Assembly: GCF_003202435.1 (NCBI RefSeq)
Contig: NZ_QJHK01000011.1
Span: 62,001-126,000 of the forward strand
Direction of reading: 5' to 3'
Origin: Flavobacterium cheongpyeongense
Lineage (GTDB): Bacteria; Bacteroidota; Bacteroidia; Flavobacteriales; Flavobacteriaceae
DNA length: 64,000 bases
The position numbers and the translations under genes are program-made. Of this stretch, positions 18,714 through 26,496 are shown piece by piece; position 1 is the stretch's first letter, and each line of letters begins with the position of its first letter. The notes below the pieces were generated by a model. That model was not told the DNA's origin. It ran no database searches and saw nothing but the letters and a program-made list of their open reading frames with translations.

Positions 18714-19272
18714 AAAAGAGCTGCGCCTACATTATAAAAAACTGAGAAAAAAACTTTCTGAAGAAGATCTTGAGCAAAAAAGTCTGGATATTACCAATCA
18801 ATTAATCCATTTACCCATTTGGGATAAAACGTATTATCATGTTTTTCTTCCTATCGAAGAACAAAAAGAGGTAAATACTGAGTTTATTTTACACTTGCTT
18901 TCAGGAAAAGATAAAGAAATTGTGGTTTCTAAAAGTGATTTTGAAACCCGGATTATGACTCATTTTTTATTGACCGACAATACCAAAATCAAAAAAAACG
19001 AATATAATATTCCGGAACCTGTAAATGGGCTGACTGTTCCTTCTCAAACTATTGAGGTAGTTTTTGTACCACTCTTGGCTTTTGATATTTTTGGCAACCG
19101 TATTGGCTACGGGAAAGGATTTTATGATAAGTTTTTAGCCGAATGTAAATCGGAAACCATCAAAATCGGGCTTTCCTTTTTTGAAGCTGTAAGTCAGATT
19201 GATGATGTGTTTGAATCGGATATAAAACTGGATTATTGTGTGACGCCAAATAATATTTATGAGTTTAAATAA
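18700..19272 (+). CDS. 5-formyltetrahydrofolate cyclo-ligase family protein
   Basis: 190 residues from the ATG at 18700 (MPTSKKELRLHYKKLRKKLS), which overlaps the preceding gene by 14 bases. The enzyme makes 5,10-methenyl-THF from 5-formyl-THF with ATP. Motifs are the N-terminal basic helix with KKLRKKLSEEDLEQKS and the loop FDIFGNRIGYGKGFYDKFL, the family's ATP/Mg signature. A second, diverged copy of its last ~50 codons lies 1.3 kb downstream (20568-20721), with an unrelated gene between. The present C-terminus may therefore be either ancestral or brought in by that event. Confidence 0.92.
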   Translation: MPTSKKELRLHYKKLRKKLSEEDLEQKSLDITNQLIHLPIWDKTYYHVFLPIEEQKEVNTEFILHLLSGKDKEIVVSKSDFETRIMTHFLLTDNTKIKKNEYNIPEPVNGLTVPSQTIEVVFVPLLAFDIFGNRIGYGKGFYDKFLAECKSETIKIGLSFFEAVSQIDDVFESDIKLDYCVTPNNIYEFK

Positions 19273-19301
19273 AACTATCTAAAAACATATACCTGTAACA
19301 T

Positions 19302-20567
19302 ATGATTAACGTAAATCTAAATAAACAAATTCTAGGACGATGGATTAACGATGAAATCGAATATGTTTTTTCTCAAAATAATACATTTCAAATTGCATAC
19401 CCAAATAATGAAAAATTAATTAATGGCTATTATTCTATCAAAGAAAAAGTAGTCGAATTTACTTACGTTGATTATAGTCATGTTTGGAAAAGTAATATTG
19501 AATATATTGATTCAAATCAACTTCAATTAAAATATTTATTAGATAAAAAAGTTAAAAATTATAATTTAAAAAAAATAGCTGACAATTACAGCCTAAAAAA
19601 AATTAATGCACTAGGTAAAACCAGTTTATTAATCCTTTCAGCATTTAATGAGCAATATTATCCAATCCTATTAATGAATGAGGAAATAAAAGATTCCTTA
19701 TTTTTTGATTATTTTGAAAAACCAGAAAAGCCAAAGTTTACAGAAAAAGAACCAGAAAAAACTAATGGTTTTTTATTTTACATTTTATTTGTAATTATTG
19801 GTTTTTTAATTTTTAATTACTTAAAAACTTTTATAGGGTTACTATTTATTTTTTTGGGAATGTATCTAATATTTACTAATCCTGAAAAGAAAAAGTACCT
19901 TAAAGAAAAGAATGATTTTGAAAATTATAAAAAGAGTTATGAATCTCAACTAAAAAAATACTATCATGAAATAACGTTAAATGAAGAAGATTTCCTCAAA
20001 TTAAAAAATAAAGAAAAAATCAGTTCAATATTACGAAAGACTAAATACTCAATTGGCACGGATTATATTAAAGGATTAAGTCATCAATTTTTCTTAAATC
20101 ATTTAATTCACCATTTAGGAAGTAAGCATAATAACTCAAAAGGCATTTTAGAAAGCTTAACATATTTAAATAAATATTTTACTCACAAACCTACATCCAG
20201 ACCTTATGTATCTGATTTTGCATATGTAAATGATGAAATTGGTCTAGTATTGTTGATTGAAATTGATGAACCATATACAATACAGAATAAAGAACCAATA
20301 CATTTAAACGACAACGATAGAAACTCTTTCTTTTTAGAGTTAAACTGGATTATTATTAGATTTTCTGAAGAACAAATATTAATGTATCCGAATGAATCTT
20401 GCAATTTTATCTCTGAATTAATTTTAGAATTTGAAGAACCTTCTGGCAGATTGGGATTACCTAATTCTTTACCATTTATTGAAAGATGGAATGATTTTAA
20501 TATACATAGATTGATTAATTCCAATTATAGAGAAAATTATTTAAAAACAAATAAAAACAAACTCTAA
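19302..20567 (+). CDS. Membrane-anchored protein with PD-(D/E)XK (DUF559-like) C-terminal domain
   Basis: 421 residues, much more AT-rich than its neighbours. The N-terminal ~100 residues look like a small beta-barrel domain (LGRWINDEIEYVFSQNNTFQ). Two membrane helices lie near 157-173 and 176-192, followed by a charged coiled coil (195-225). The C-terminus carries a nuclease-like pattern: Asp305 in SDFAYV, Glu320-x-Asp322 in LLIEIDEPY, then NDRNSFF and WIIIRFSEEQ. The last pieces recall very-short-patch-repair/DUF559 folds, though the catalytic Lys is not clear. It sits between the intact cyclo-ligase and its duplicated tail, a sign of insertion. Family uncertain; a defence role is possible. 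Confidence 0.6.
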   Translation: MINVNLNKQILGRWINDEIEYVFSQNNTFQIAYPNNEKLINGYYSIKEKVVEFTYVDYSHVWKSNIEYIDSNQLQLKYLLDKKVKNYNLKKIADNYSLKKINALGKTSLLILSAFNEQYYPILLMNEEIKDSLFFDYFEKPEKPKFTEKEPEKTNGFLFYILFVIIGFLIFNYLKTFIGLLFIFLGMYLIFTNPEKKKYLKEKNDFENYKKSYESQLKKYYHEITLNEEDFLKLKNKEKISSILRKTKYSIGTDYIKGLSHQFFLNHLIHHLGSKHNNSKGILESLTYLNKYFTHKPTSRPYVSDFAYVNDEIGLVLLIEIDEPYTIQNKEPIHLNDNDRNSFFLELNWIIIRFSEEQILMYPNESCNFISELILEFEEPSGRLGLPNSLPFIERWNDFNIHRLINSNYRENYLKTNKNKL

Positions 20568-20721
20568 CTATTTCATTAATAAATTCTTATCTGAATACAA
20601 ACCCGAAACTATCAAAATTAGACATTCCTTTTTTGAAACCGTAGCCCAGATTGATGATGTTTTTGAATCGGATATAAAACTGGATTATTGTGTGACGTCG
20701 GAGGAGGTTTATAGGTTTTAA
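20568..20721 (+). pseudogene. Duplicated 3' fragment of the cyclo-ligase gene
   Basis: The reading frame gives NKFLSEYKPETIKIRHSFFE and then QIDDVFESDIKLDYCV, clearly matching the last ~50 residues of the 18700-19272 protein. By eye, 53 of 57 bases agree between 20641-20697 and 19189-19245. The fragment has no start and begins right after the stop of the inserted gene. It ends with its own TAA, two bases before the convergent gene at 20724. Confidence 0.9.
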
Positions 20722-20723
20722 TG

Positions 20724-21131
20724 CTATTTCACCATAATCCCTTCAACAAAAAGAATCGGCACTTCTTCAGTATTACTTTCGTTGATTGAGTTGGATTTGA
20801 AGATAAACTTTTTATCGTATAAAGTATTTCCAATAAAGAATGTTACCATAAATTCATTGTTCAAAACCAAAAGACTCTTTTCGATCATTTCGATTTTTAC
20901 AACCGAAACAGCCGGAACCTCAACAAAGGCATGACGTAAAACAGATGTTTTTTTCATCTCACCGTCGATTGTTCCAAATGCTTTTGAAACGACCATGACG
21001 CTCTCCAGATTAAAATCGCTGTCGTTTACCAGATAAGCATACCATACTTTTTCCATAAAATCGTCGCTCCATTCCTGAACAGCGGCTAAGAATACGTTTT
21101 CTACTTCGGGGATTGTTATGTCTTTTTTCAT
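20724..21131 (-). CDS. Conserved hypothetical protein beside pheS
   Basis: 135 residues, cytoplasmic, with no membrane segment. An acidic N-terminus (MKKDITIPEVENVFLAAVQE) is followed by alternating beta-strands (VWYAYLVNDSDFNLESVMVV, FMVTFFIGNTLYDKKFIFK). I recall proteins like this as common next to pheS in flavobacteria, but I know no function. It follows pheS on the same strand after a large inverted repeat. Confidence 0.7.
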   Translation of the reverse strand: MKKDITIPEVENVFLAAVQEWSDDFMEKVWYAYLVNDSDFNLESVMVVSKAFGTIDGEMKKTSVLRHAFVEVPAVSVVKIEMIEKSLLVLNNEFMVTFFIGNTLYDKKFIFKSNSINESNTEEVPILFVEGIMVK

Positions 21132-21150
21132 CGTTTAGTAAATAGTAAAA

Positions 21151-21197
21151 AGTAAATAGTGATTAGAAAGAAAGCTCTTCACTAATCACTATTTACT
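21151..21197. repeat. 16-bp perfect inverted repeat between pheS and the 135-residue gene
   Basis: AGTAAATAGTGATTAG and its exact complement face each other across 15 bases, and a partial third copy (AGTAAATAGT) lies beside the left arm. On the minus strand a T-rich tract follows, so it may end the pheS transcript. Confidence 0.75.
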
Positions 21198-21210
21198 AGT
21201 AACTTATTTT

Positions 21211-22236
21211 TTAAATATTTGCTTTAAATTGCTCTAAGAAACGAACATCATTTTCGTAAAACATACGGATATCTCCAATTTGGTATAAAAGCATCGCAAT
21301 ACGCTCTACCCCCATTCCGAAAGCAAAACCGTTGAATTCGTCCGGATTGATATCGCAATTTTTAAGAACGTTTGGATCAACCATTCCACAGCCTCCAATT
21401 TCCAGCCAGCCGGTTCCTTTTGTGATACGGTAATCGGTTTCGGTTTTTAAACCCCAGTAAATATCAATTTCGGCACTTGGTTCTGTAAATGGAAAGTAAG
21501 ACGGGCGCAGACGAATCTTAGATTTTCCAAACATTTCTTTGGTAAAATAAAGTAGTGTCTGCTTCAAATCGGCAAACGATACATCTTTGTCAATATATAA
21601 TCCTTCTACCTGATGGAAAATACAGTGTGAGCGGGACGAAATGGCTTCGTTACGAAAAACACGTCCCGGAGAAATGGTACGGATTGGCGGTTTATGATTT
21701 TCCATATAACGTACCTGAACAGATGATGTATGCGTACGCAACAGCACATCAGGATTGGTCTGAATGAAAAAAGTATCCTGCATATCACGTGCCGGATGGT
21801 ATTCAGGTAAGTTCAGTGCAGTAAAATTATGCCAGTCGTCTTCGATTTCCGGACCTTCAGAAACGTTGAAACCAATGTTGGCAAAAATATCTATAATTTG
21901 ATTTTTAACAATCGAAATAGGATGTCGTGAACCAATAATTACAGGCTCAGGTGAACGCGTTAAGTCTCCAAAAAAGCCTTTTACTTCTTCTTTGCTTTCT
22001 AGTTCTTCCTGAATGACCCTTACTTTTTCTTCAGCAACCGCTTTTAAAGTATTTATTACCTGACCGAAGTCTTTTTTCTGGTCGTTTGGGATATTTCTGA
22101 ATTCGGTAAAAAGTTCTTTTAACAACCCTTTACTTCCTAAATATTTAATGCGAAACTGTTCTAAAGATTCTTTATTTTTATCATTAAAGGCTTTTGCTTC
22201 CTCTATATGTTGTTTTATCTTGTCTATCATTTCCAT
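21211..22236 (-). CDS. pheS: Phenylalanine--tRNA ligase alpha subunit
   Basis: 341 residues; Met1 or Met3 may be the start. Class II synthetase catalytic subunit, which charges tRNA-Phe as an alpha2-beta2 enzyme with PheT. An N-terminal coiled coil (~1-80) is followed by the catalytic core with motif 2 (SPGRVFRNEAISSRSHCIFH) and motif 3 (GFAFGMGVERIAMLLYQIGD). HPISIVKNQIIDIFANIGFN matches the family. Complete. pheT is not beside it, so the subunits are encoded apart. Confidence 0.97.
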   Translation of the reverse strand: MEMIDKIKQHIEEAKAFNDKNKESLEQFRIKYLGSKGLLKELFTEFRNIPNDQKKDFGQVINTLKAVAEEKVRVIQEELESKEEVKGFFGDLTRSPEPVIIGSRHPISIVKNQIIDIFANIGFNVSEGPEIEDDWHNFTALNLPEYHPARDMQDTFFIQTNPDVLLRTHTSSVQVRYMENHKPPIRTISPGRVFRNEAISSRSHCIFHQVEGLYIDKDVSFADLKQTLLYFTKEMFGKSKIRLRPSYFPFTEPSAEIDIYWGLKTETDYRITKGTGWLEIGGCGMVDPNVLKNCDINPDEFNGFAFGMGVERIAMLLYQIGDIRMFYENDVRFLEQFKANI

Positions 22237-22252
22237 TCTTCAATTGAGCGTA

Positions 22253-22260
22253 CAAATTTA
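22253..22260 (-). promoter_or_regulatory. Candidate -7 box (TAAATTTG) for pheS
   Basis: TAnnTTTG match on the minus strand 17 bases before the pheS start codon, which would give a very short leader. No clear -33 element. Confidence 0.35.
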
Positions 22261-22361
22261 AGGAAAAAAGTGAGATATTAGATGTGAGAAATCAGAAGTA
22301 TTCTAAAAGTTCTGTTATATTTTCGGACTAAAATCTAAAATCTTCTTCGCGAATTTAATTT

Positions 22362-22718
22362 TTAATCAATAAGTTCTCTTTCTAAAAAGTAATTTACGAT
22401 TGCTTCTTTCATTAAAACGGACTGTTCTCCTGCTTTTAATGCAGGTAATTGTTCTTTTACTTTATAATGTGGCCAGCCTTCATCATCAAAATATTCGAAT
22501 TCGTAAAAGCCGTAAGGTTCTAATAATCGGCAAATAGCAATATGCATTAAGTTCAGTTTTTCATCTTTTTTGAATTCACGGTGTACTTTTCCGAGTTCCT
22601 GAACTCCAATCAGGTAAATTATGGCATCCAAATCCAGATCTTCTCCTTGTGAAAACTGATTGGAGAGTATATCGACGAGCTTTTCCCAGCGCTCTTTAAG
22701 TTGTGTATCTCTTGACAT
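22362..22718 (-). CDS. Conserved hypothetical acidic protein
   Basis: 118 residues, no signal or membrane helix. Mostly helical, with an aromatic-acidic centre (FYEFEYFDDEGWPHYKV). I recall it as a widespread unnamed Bacteroidetes protein. It lies between pheS and the LRR gene, with a TATCTTTG box 87 bases upstream. Function unknown. Confidence 0.75.
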   Translation of the reverse strand: MSRDTQLKERWEKLVDILSNQFSQGEDLDLDAIIYLIGVQELGKVHREFKKDEKLNLMHIAICRLLEPYGFYEFEYFDDEGWPHYKVKEQLPALKAGEQSVLMKEAIVNYFLERELID

Positions 22719-23062
22719 TTTTATAATATGACTATAGAATTTCAGGCTTTAGATTTTAGATTGTGCGAACCTAAAATCCATGCTCTTAACTATTAATTAG
22801 TTTGCAAAGATAGTAACTACAAACACGTTAAAAAATTAAACACATCAAAATACAAGAAAATATGTCATACTTCAAAAGTTAATTTTCATTCTCTTCTCAC
22901 AACTATTAATAGCTGTAAAATGAAATACCTTTTATAATAAGAAACGATATATCAAACCAATGAAATCAAGCTATCATCGAAAATGCTAACCCAATTTCAA
23001 ATTAGCAACAACTATACTTGACCAAAAAGCTAATGCCAAAATATCTTGTTTTTTTATTAAAA
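22719..23062. other. AT-rich intergenic stretch, no gene seen
   Basis: 344 bases. Apart from the TATCTTTG box at 22812-22805 (promoter of the 118-residue gene) I see no ORF, repeat or strong hairpin. The part next to 23062 should hold the 3' end of the LRR transcript, but no T-run hairpin is visible. Confidence 0.6.
22805..22812 (-). promoter_or_regulatory. Candidate -7 box TATCTTTG
   Basis: Exact match on the minus strand, reading toward the 118-residue gene; the following bases are GCA. No well-spaced TTG upstream. Confidence 0.5.
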
Positions 23063-24685
23063 TTATTCTTTTATAATTTTAATTTTATATAATTTGCCAT
23101 TTGCAAAAACCTCTACAAAATAAACCCCATTATTGAATGAAGATAAATCTGTAAAATTATCTTTATGCAAAGACGTTTTTACTAGCTTTCCTTGTACATC
23201 ATACACATTTACTTTTGAAATATCTTTTAGGTCATTAAAGTAAATTTTGTCTTTGGTTGGATTTGGATAAAAACTTAATTTTGTATCTAATTCATAAGAA
23301 TTAGTAGAAAGTAAAGAACCTGTAATTGAACTAAAATTTTTCCATACATCTGCATCTTTATAAGCAGCCTCTGTGCCAGCAGGAACATTTAAAGTACAAG
23401 AATTTTGGTAATGATCACCAGCAAAAACAAGTGGGTCTATAATAAGTGGCGAAGTAATATAGCAATTTACCGTTTTTAATCCAGAACAAAGATAAAAAGC
23501 ACCAACATCAATAAAAGTTACCGAATTTGGAATAGTCATCGAAGTTAATCCTTTACATCCATAAAAAGCACCCACACCAATAAAAGTTACCGAATTTGGA
23601 ATAGTTAACGAAGTTAATCCTGAACATTCAATAAAAGCACTGCGACCAATAAAAGTAACCGAATTTGGAATAGTTATCGAAATTAATCCTAAACATTCTC
23701 CAAAAGCACCATCACCAATAGAAGTAACCGAATTTGGAATAGTTAACGAAGTTAATCCTGAACATTCTCTAAAAGCCTCAACGCTAATAGAAGTAACTGA
23801 ATTTGGAATAGTTACAGAAGTTAATCCGGAACATTCTCTAAAAGCTCCAACACCAATAGAAGTAACCGAATTTGGAATAGTTACAGAAGTTAATCCGGAA
23901 CATTTTCTAAAAGCCTCAACTCCGATAGAAGTAACAGAATTTGGAATAATTAATGAAATTAATCCCGAACAATCATAAAAAGCATAACTACCAATAGAAG
24001 TAATCGAATTTGGAATAGTTAACGAAGTTAATCCTGAACAATCATAAAAAGCATAATCACCTATAGAAGTAACCGAATTTGGAATACTTATCGAAGTTAA
24101 TCCAGAACAATTATAAAAAGCATAATTACCTATAGAAGTAACCGAATTTGGAATAGTTACAGAAGTTAATCCGGAACACCCATAAAAAGTACTAGGACTA
24201 ATAGACGTTACTGAATTTGGAATAGTTATCGAAGTTAATCTGGAACAATTATAAAAAGCCTGATAATCAATAGAAGTAACAGAATTTGGAATACTTATCG
24301 AGGCTAATCCGGAACATTCAGAAAAAGCACCAGGACCAATAGAAATAACCGAATTTGGAATAGTTATCGAAGTTAATCCGGAACATCCATAAAAAGCACC
24401 AGGACCAATAGAAATAATCGAATTTGGAATAGTTAACGTAGTTAATCCGGAACATCCATAGAAAGCACTAAGACTAATAGAAGTAACATCATAATTTTGA
24501 GAGTTAAAAACAACCACCGCTGGTATATTTGCAACACCTGCATAACCCGAATTAGCAGCAACTGCTACTTTATGATTAGGAGTATTAGTTATGGTGTAAT
24601 TTATACCGTTGTAGGTAAAATTTTGTCCGTAATTGAGGGTTGTTAAAAATAGCGATAACAACAAAAAACGTAATTTTGTTTTCAT
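23063..24685 (-). CDS. BspA-like leucine-rich-repeat protein with T9SS sorting domain
   Basis: 540 residues. The signal peptide is MKTKLRFLLLSLFLTTLNYG. From about residue 58 to 402 there are some 15 tandem 23-residue repeats of the LRR_5/BspA (Treponema pallidum) type, consensus LTSITIPNSVTSIGxxAF..C. The C-terminal ~75 residues are a type A T9SS sorting domain (FYPNPTKDKIYF, VNVYDVQGKLVK, NNGVYFVEVFANGKLYKI). The protein should cross the outer membrane by the gliding-linked T9SS and be attached to the surface or released. BspA-like proteins often bind other cells or matrix. The ligand here is unknown. Confidence 0.9.
   Translation of the reverse strand: MKTKLRFLLLSLFLTTLNYGQNFTYNGINYTITNTPNHKVAVAANSGYAGVANIPAVVVFNSQNYDVTSISLSAFYGCSGLTTLTIPNSIISIGPGAFYGCSGLTSITIPNSVISIGPGAFSECSGLASISIPNSVTSIDYQAFYNCSRLTSITIPNSVTSISPSTFYGCSGLTSVTIPNSVTSIGNYAFYNCSGLTSISIPNSVTSIGDYAFYDCSGLTSLTIPNSITSIGSYAFYDCSGLISLIIPNSVTSIGVEAFRKCSGLTSVTIPNSVTSIGVGAFRECSGLTSVTIPNSVTSISVEAFRECSGLTSLTIPNSVTSIGDGAFGECLGLISITIPNSVTFIGRSAFIECSGLTSLTIPNSVTFIGVGAFYGCKGLTSMTIPNSVTFIDVGAFYLCSGLKTVNCYITSPLIIDPLVFAGDHYQNSCTLNVPAGTEAAYKDADVWKNFSSITGSLLSTNSYELDTKLSFYPNPTKDKIYFNDLKDISKVNVYDVQGKLVKTSLHKDNFTDLSSFNNGVYFVEVFANGKLYKIKIIKE
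23475..24510 (-). repeat. Tandem 69-bp repeat array coding the LRR domain
   Basis: About 15 units of 69 bases. Each contains a GAATTTGGAATAGTTA-like core as read on the plus strand. Units differ mainly in the variable part coding xxAF.xC. It is a coding repeat and is prone to copy-number change. Confidence 0.85.
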
Positions 24686-24750
24686 TATAAATTCTATTAT
24701 ATAGTTAATTTACAAAACTTTGTAACTGCTGGGTTGACTTAAATTTGATT

Positions 24751-24758
24751 CAAAGATA
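24751..24758 (-). promoter_or_regulatory. Candidate -7 box TATCTTTG for the LRR gene
   Basis: Exact match on the minus strand, 66 bases before the start codon. A TTG lies about 25 bases further upstream, longer than usual. Confidence 0.45.
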
Positions 24759-24877
24759 ATCTTTAGTTTTTAAATTCATTTAACAAAATATTTACTTTTA
24801 AACGTGTATTATTAATGGCAAATTTTAAAAGCGAATGCCTTGAGATTTTATTCTTTCTGATAATTTTATAATTCCAT

Positions 24878-24885
24878 TATATTTG
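24878..24885 (+). promoter_or_regulatory. Candidate -7 box TATATTTG for the CvpA-family gene
   Basis: Exact TAnnTTTG match followed by TACC, 28 bases before the ATG at 24913. The -33 region is not clear. Confidence 0.5.
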
Positions 24886-24912
24886 TACCTTACATTAAAC
24901 TAAAACAGAAAC

Positions 24913-25443
24913 ATGAGTTTTTTCGATATAATTTTAGGGGCACTTCTGGCCTTCAGTTTATACAAAGGGATTAAAAATGGTCTTTTTGTAGAAGTAGCAT
25001 CTTTTGTTTCCTTGTTACTGGGAATTTATTTAGCCATAAAATTTTCTTCACTGGTTAAAAACGTTATCATTAAATATGTTTCCTGGAATCCAAATACAGT
25101 ACAGGTAACCGCTTTTATCCTGACTTTTATTTTGGTGGTAATCGGAGTTTATTTTTTAGCAAAAATTTTAACCGGAATTGCTGATTTTGCTTATTTGGGA
25201 TGGATCAACAAATTGGGCGGAGGTGTTTTCAGGATTTTGAAAACAGTTTTGATTGTTAGTATTTTTATTACTCTTTTTGAGAAAATAAACTTCAATCATA
25301 CTTTCGCTAAAAAAGAAACCTTAGATCATTATATTTTTTATAACCCGATTAAAAAAGTAGCGGCTTTTGTATATCCTTCGATTGAAAAAGGATATGAAAA
25401 ATTGAAAAAAGCGAATGCTGAAAAGTCTGCAGAAAAAGAATAG
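24913..25443 (+). CDS. CvpA family membrane protein
   Basis: 176 residues with four hydrophobic helices (about 5-22, 28-50, 62-88, 102-122). The N-terminal pattern MSFFDIILGALLAFSLYKGI with KNGLFVEVASF is typical of the CvpA/colicin V production family. A charged C-terminal tail (KKANAEKSAEKE) follows. These inner-membrane proteins have been linked to envelope stress and bacteriocin export, but the molecular role is unclear. Single gene with its own promoter box, ending at a palindromic repeat. Confidence 0.88.
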   Translation: MSFFDIILGALLAFSLYKGIKNGLFVEVASFVSLLLGIYLAIKFSSLVKNVIIKYVSWNPNTVQVTAFILTFILVVIGVYFLAKILTGIADFAYLGWINKLGGGVFRILKTVLIVSIFITLFEKINFNHTFAKKETLDHYIFYNPIKKVAAFVYPSIEKGYEKLKKANAEKSAEKE

Positions 25444-25460
25444 TGCTATAAATACCATTA

Positions 25461-25522
25461 TCATCCTGAACGGAGTCAAGGCTTTTTAAATATTAATGAG
25501 CTTCGACTCCGCTCAGCCTGAC
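25461..25522. repeat. Imperfect palindromic element between the CvpA-family and panT-like genes
   Basis: TCATCCTGAACGGAGTCAAG faces its near-complement ending CTTCGACTCCGCTCAGCCTG across about 17 bases. The arm sequence (GAGCGGAGTCGAAG) is one I recall as a frequent flavobacterial intergenic repeat. It lies between two convergent genes and could fold as a shared terminator. Confidence 0.6.
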
Positions 25523-25544
25523 ACATCATTAATCCTTACTTTTA

Positions 25545-25904
25545 TTAACCCTGATTAGGCACCTGAGGAAATAAATTTTTCAGAATAATCAGCATCATTC
25601 CAATGACATTCACTGATGAAGTAGTAAGTAAAGTGATCAGTACATTTTCTGAAAGATTCAGTTCCAACAGATTGTGGTTAAAATACAAAATGGAGATAAC
25701 AGCTGCCAGCCACAGAAAAATAATGAACGAAAAAATATAAGTAAGATACCTTCTTAGGATTGTATCTTCTACAAACCTCCCTAATTTTGCATTCCCTAAT
25801 CTGTCTTCCAGAATTTGGTTTTGAATACGGGCATTATCAATATCAACTGGCCTGACTGCGGCAGTATTTTCAATAGAAATATTGCTTAAATTGAGTAAAG
25901 ACAT
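25545..25904 (-). CDS. Two-helix membrane protein, probable toxin partner of the Panacea protein
   Basis: 119 residues from the ATG at 25904, one base after the stop of the upstream gene; a TTG 12 bases earlier would overlap it. A soluble N-terminus (~1-50) is followed by two hydrophobic helices (about 53-75 and 87-109) and a short tail. Known Panacea-domain antitoxins are paired with diverse small toxins, among them membrane-acting ones. The position and topology fit that pattern. I do not recognise the toxin sequence itself, so this is inference from context. Confidence 0.55.
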   Translation of the reverse strand: MSLLNLSNISIENTAAVRPVDIDNARIQNQILEDRLGNAKLGRFVEDTILRRYLTYIFSFIIFLWLAAVISILYFNHNLLELNLSENVLITLLTTSSVNVIGMMLIILKNLFPQVPNQG

Positions 25905-25905
25905 C

Positions 25906-26367
25906 TTAGTTCGCAATTGGTTTTAAATTATTGTAATGCTCAAAAATATCATCATCAGAAATAACAGCGTTAGAATCCTTTTGATATACTTTTTGCCAGG
26001 GAGTGCCTTCAATATGGGTTAGGGCACTTAAATATATTCCGTCAAACCTTCCATAAACATCCCATATTTTATCTAAAAACTTTTCATCTTCACTTGTGAT
26101 TCTTTCGTCTTTGGTGGCATTTGGAATTTTTTCAGTAATTTTTTCTTTCTTATATTGCTTTATACTGTAATACAAAGAAGGAAAAACAGGTCCAAAATCC
26201 CAGGCAATCGGGTTTTCATCGATCAGTCTTTCTTTTTTATCTGTCAGGGCCAAATACCAGCCATAAGCAATATACGTTAGTTTGATTATTTTCATAGGAG
26301 TAAGATTCCCTGTTTTGGAATATTTATCTATAAAATAATTAGCGACTGTTGTTGGATTGTAAGACAT
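25906..26367 (-). CDS. Panacea (DUF4065/SocA-like) domain protein, probable antitoxin
   Basis: 153 residues. The core shows the DUF4065/Panacea pattern: PTTVANYFIDKY, LTPMKIIKLTYIAYGWYLAL, then IAWDFGPVFPSLYYSIKQYK with the conserved Pro-Val-Phe segment, and LSALTHIEGTPWQKVY. This domain is known as an unusually promiscuous antitoxin that neutralises unrelated toxins by direct binding (PanTA systems). It is also found in SocA and phage GepA-type proteins. The gene is first in a two-gene unit with its own well-spaced promoter. Confidence 0.85.
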   Translation of the reverse strand: MSYNPTTVANYFIDKYSKTGNLTPMKIIKLTYIAYGWYLALTDKKERLIDENPIAWDFGPVFPSLYYSIKQYKKEKITEKIPNATKDERITSEDEKFLDKIWDVYGRFDGIYLSALTHIEGTPWQKVYQKDSNAVISDDDIFEHYNNLKPIAN

Positions 26368-26387
26368 AATTATAAAATATTATTTAT

Positions 26388-26418
26388 CAAAGTTAGCTAA
26401 AATTAGATTGCTTTACAA
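26388..26418 (-). promoter_or_regulatory. Promoter of the Panacea toxin-antitoxin pair
   Basis: On the minus strand TTG (26418-26416), 20 bases, TAACTTTG (26395-26388). Both elements and the spacing fit the Bacteroidetes consensus, 20 bases before the ATG. Confidence 0.55.
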
Positions 26419-26456
26419 TTATGGGTTCTATTGTTTTGCTAATCAGAATAGTGATT

Positions 26457-26495
26457 AAAAAAAATAGAGGCAGTTAATTAGCTACCTCTATTTTT
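26457..26495 (-). terminator. Terminator of the GH95 gene and end of the PUL
   Basis: AAAATAGAGG pairs with CCTCTATTTT around a 14-base loop, and on the minus strand it is followed by T8. It lies just past the fucosidase stop. Confidence 0.8.
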
Positions 26496-26496
26496 C

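Noticed and set aside
23475..24510. Regular repeats resembling a CRISPR array
   Set aside because: The units are contiguous 69-base codon-phased repeats translating to LRR; there are no spacers and no cas genes.
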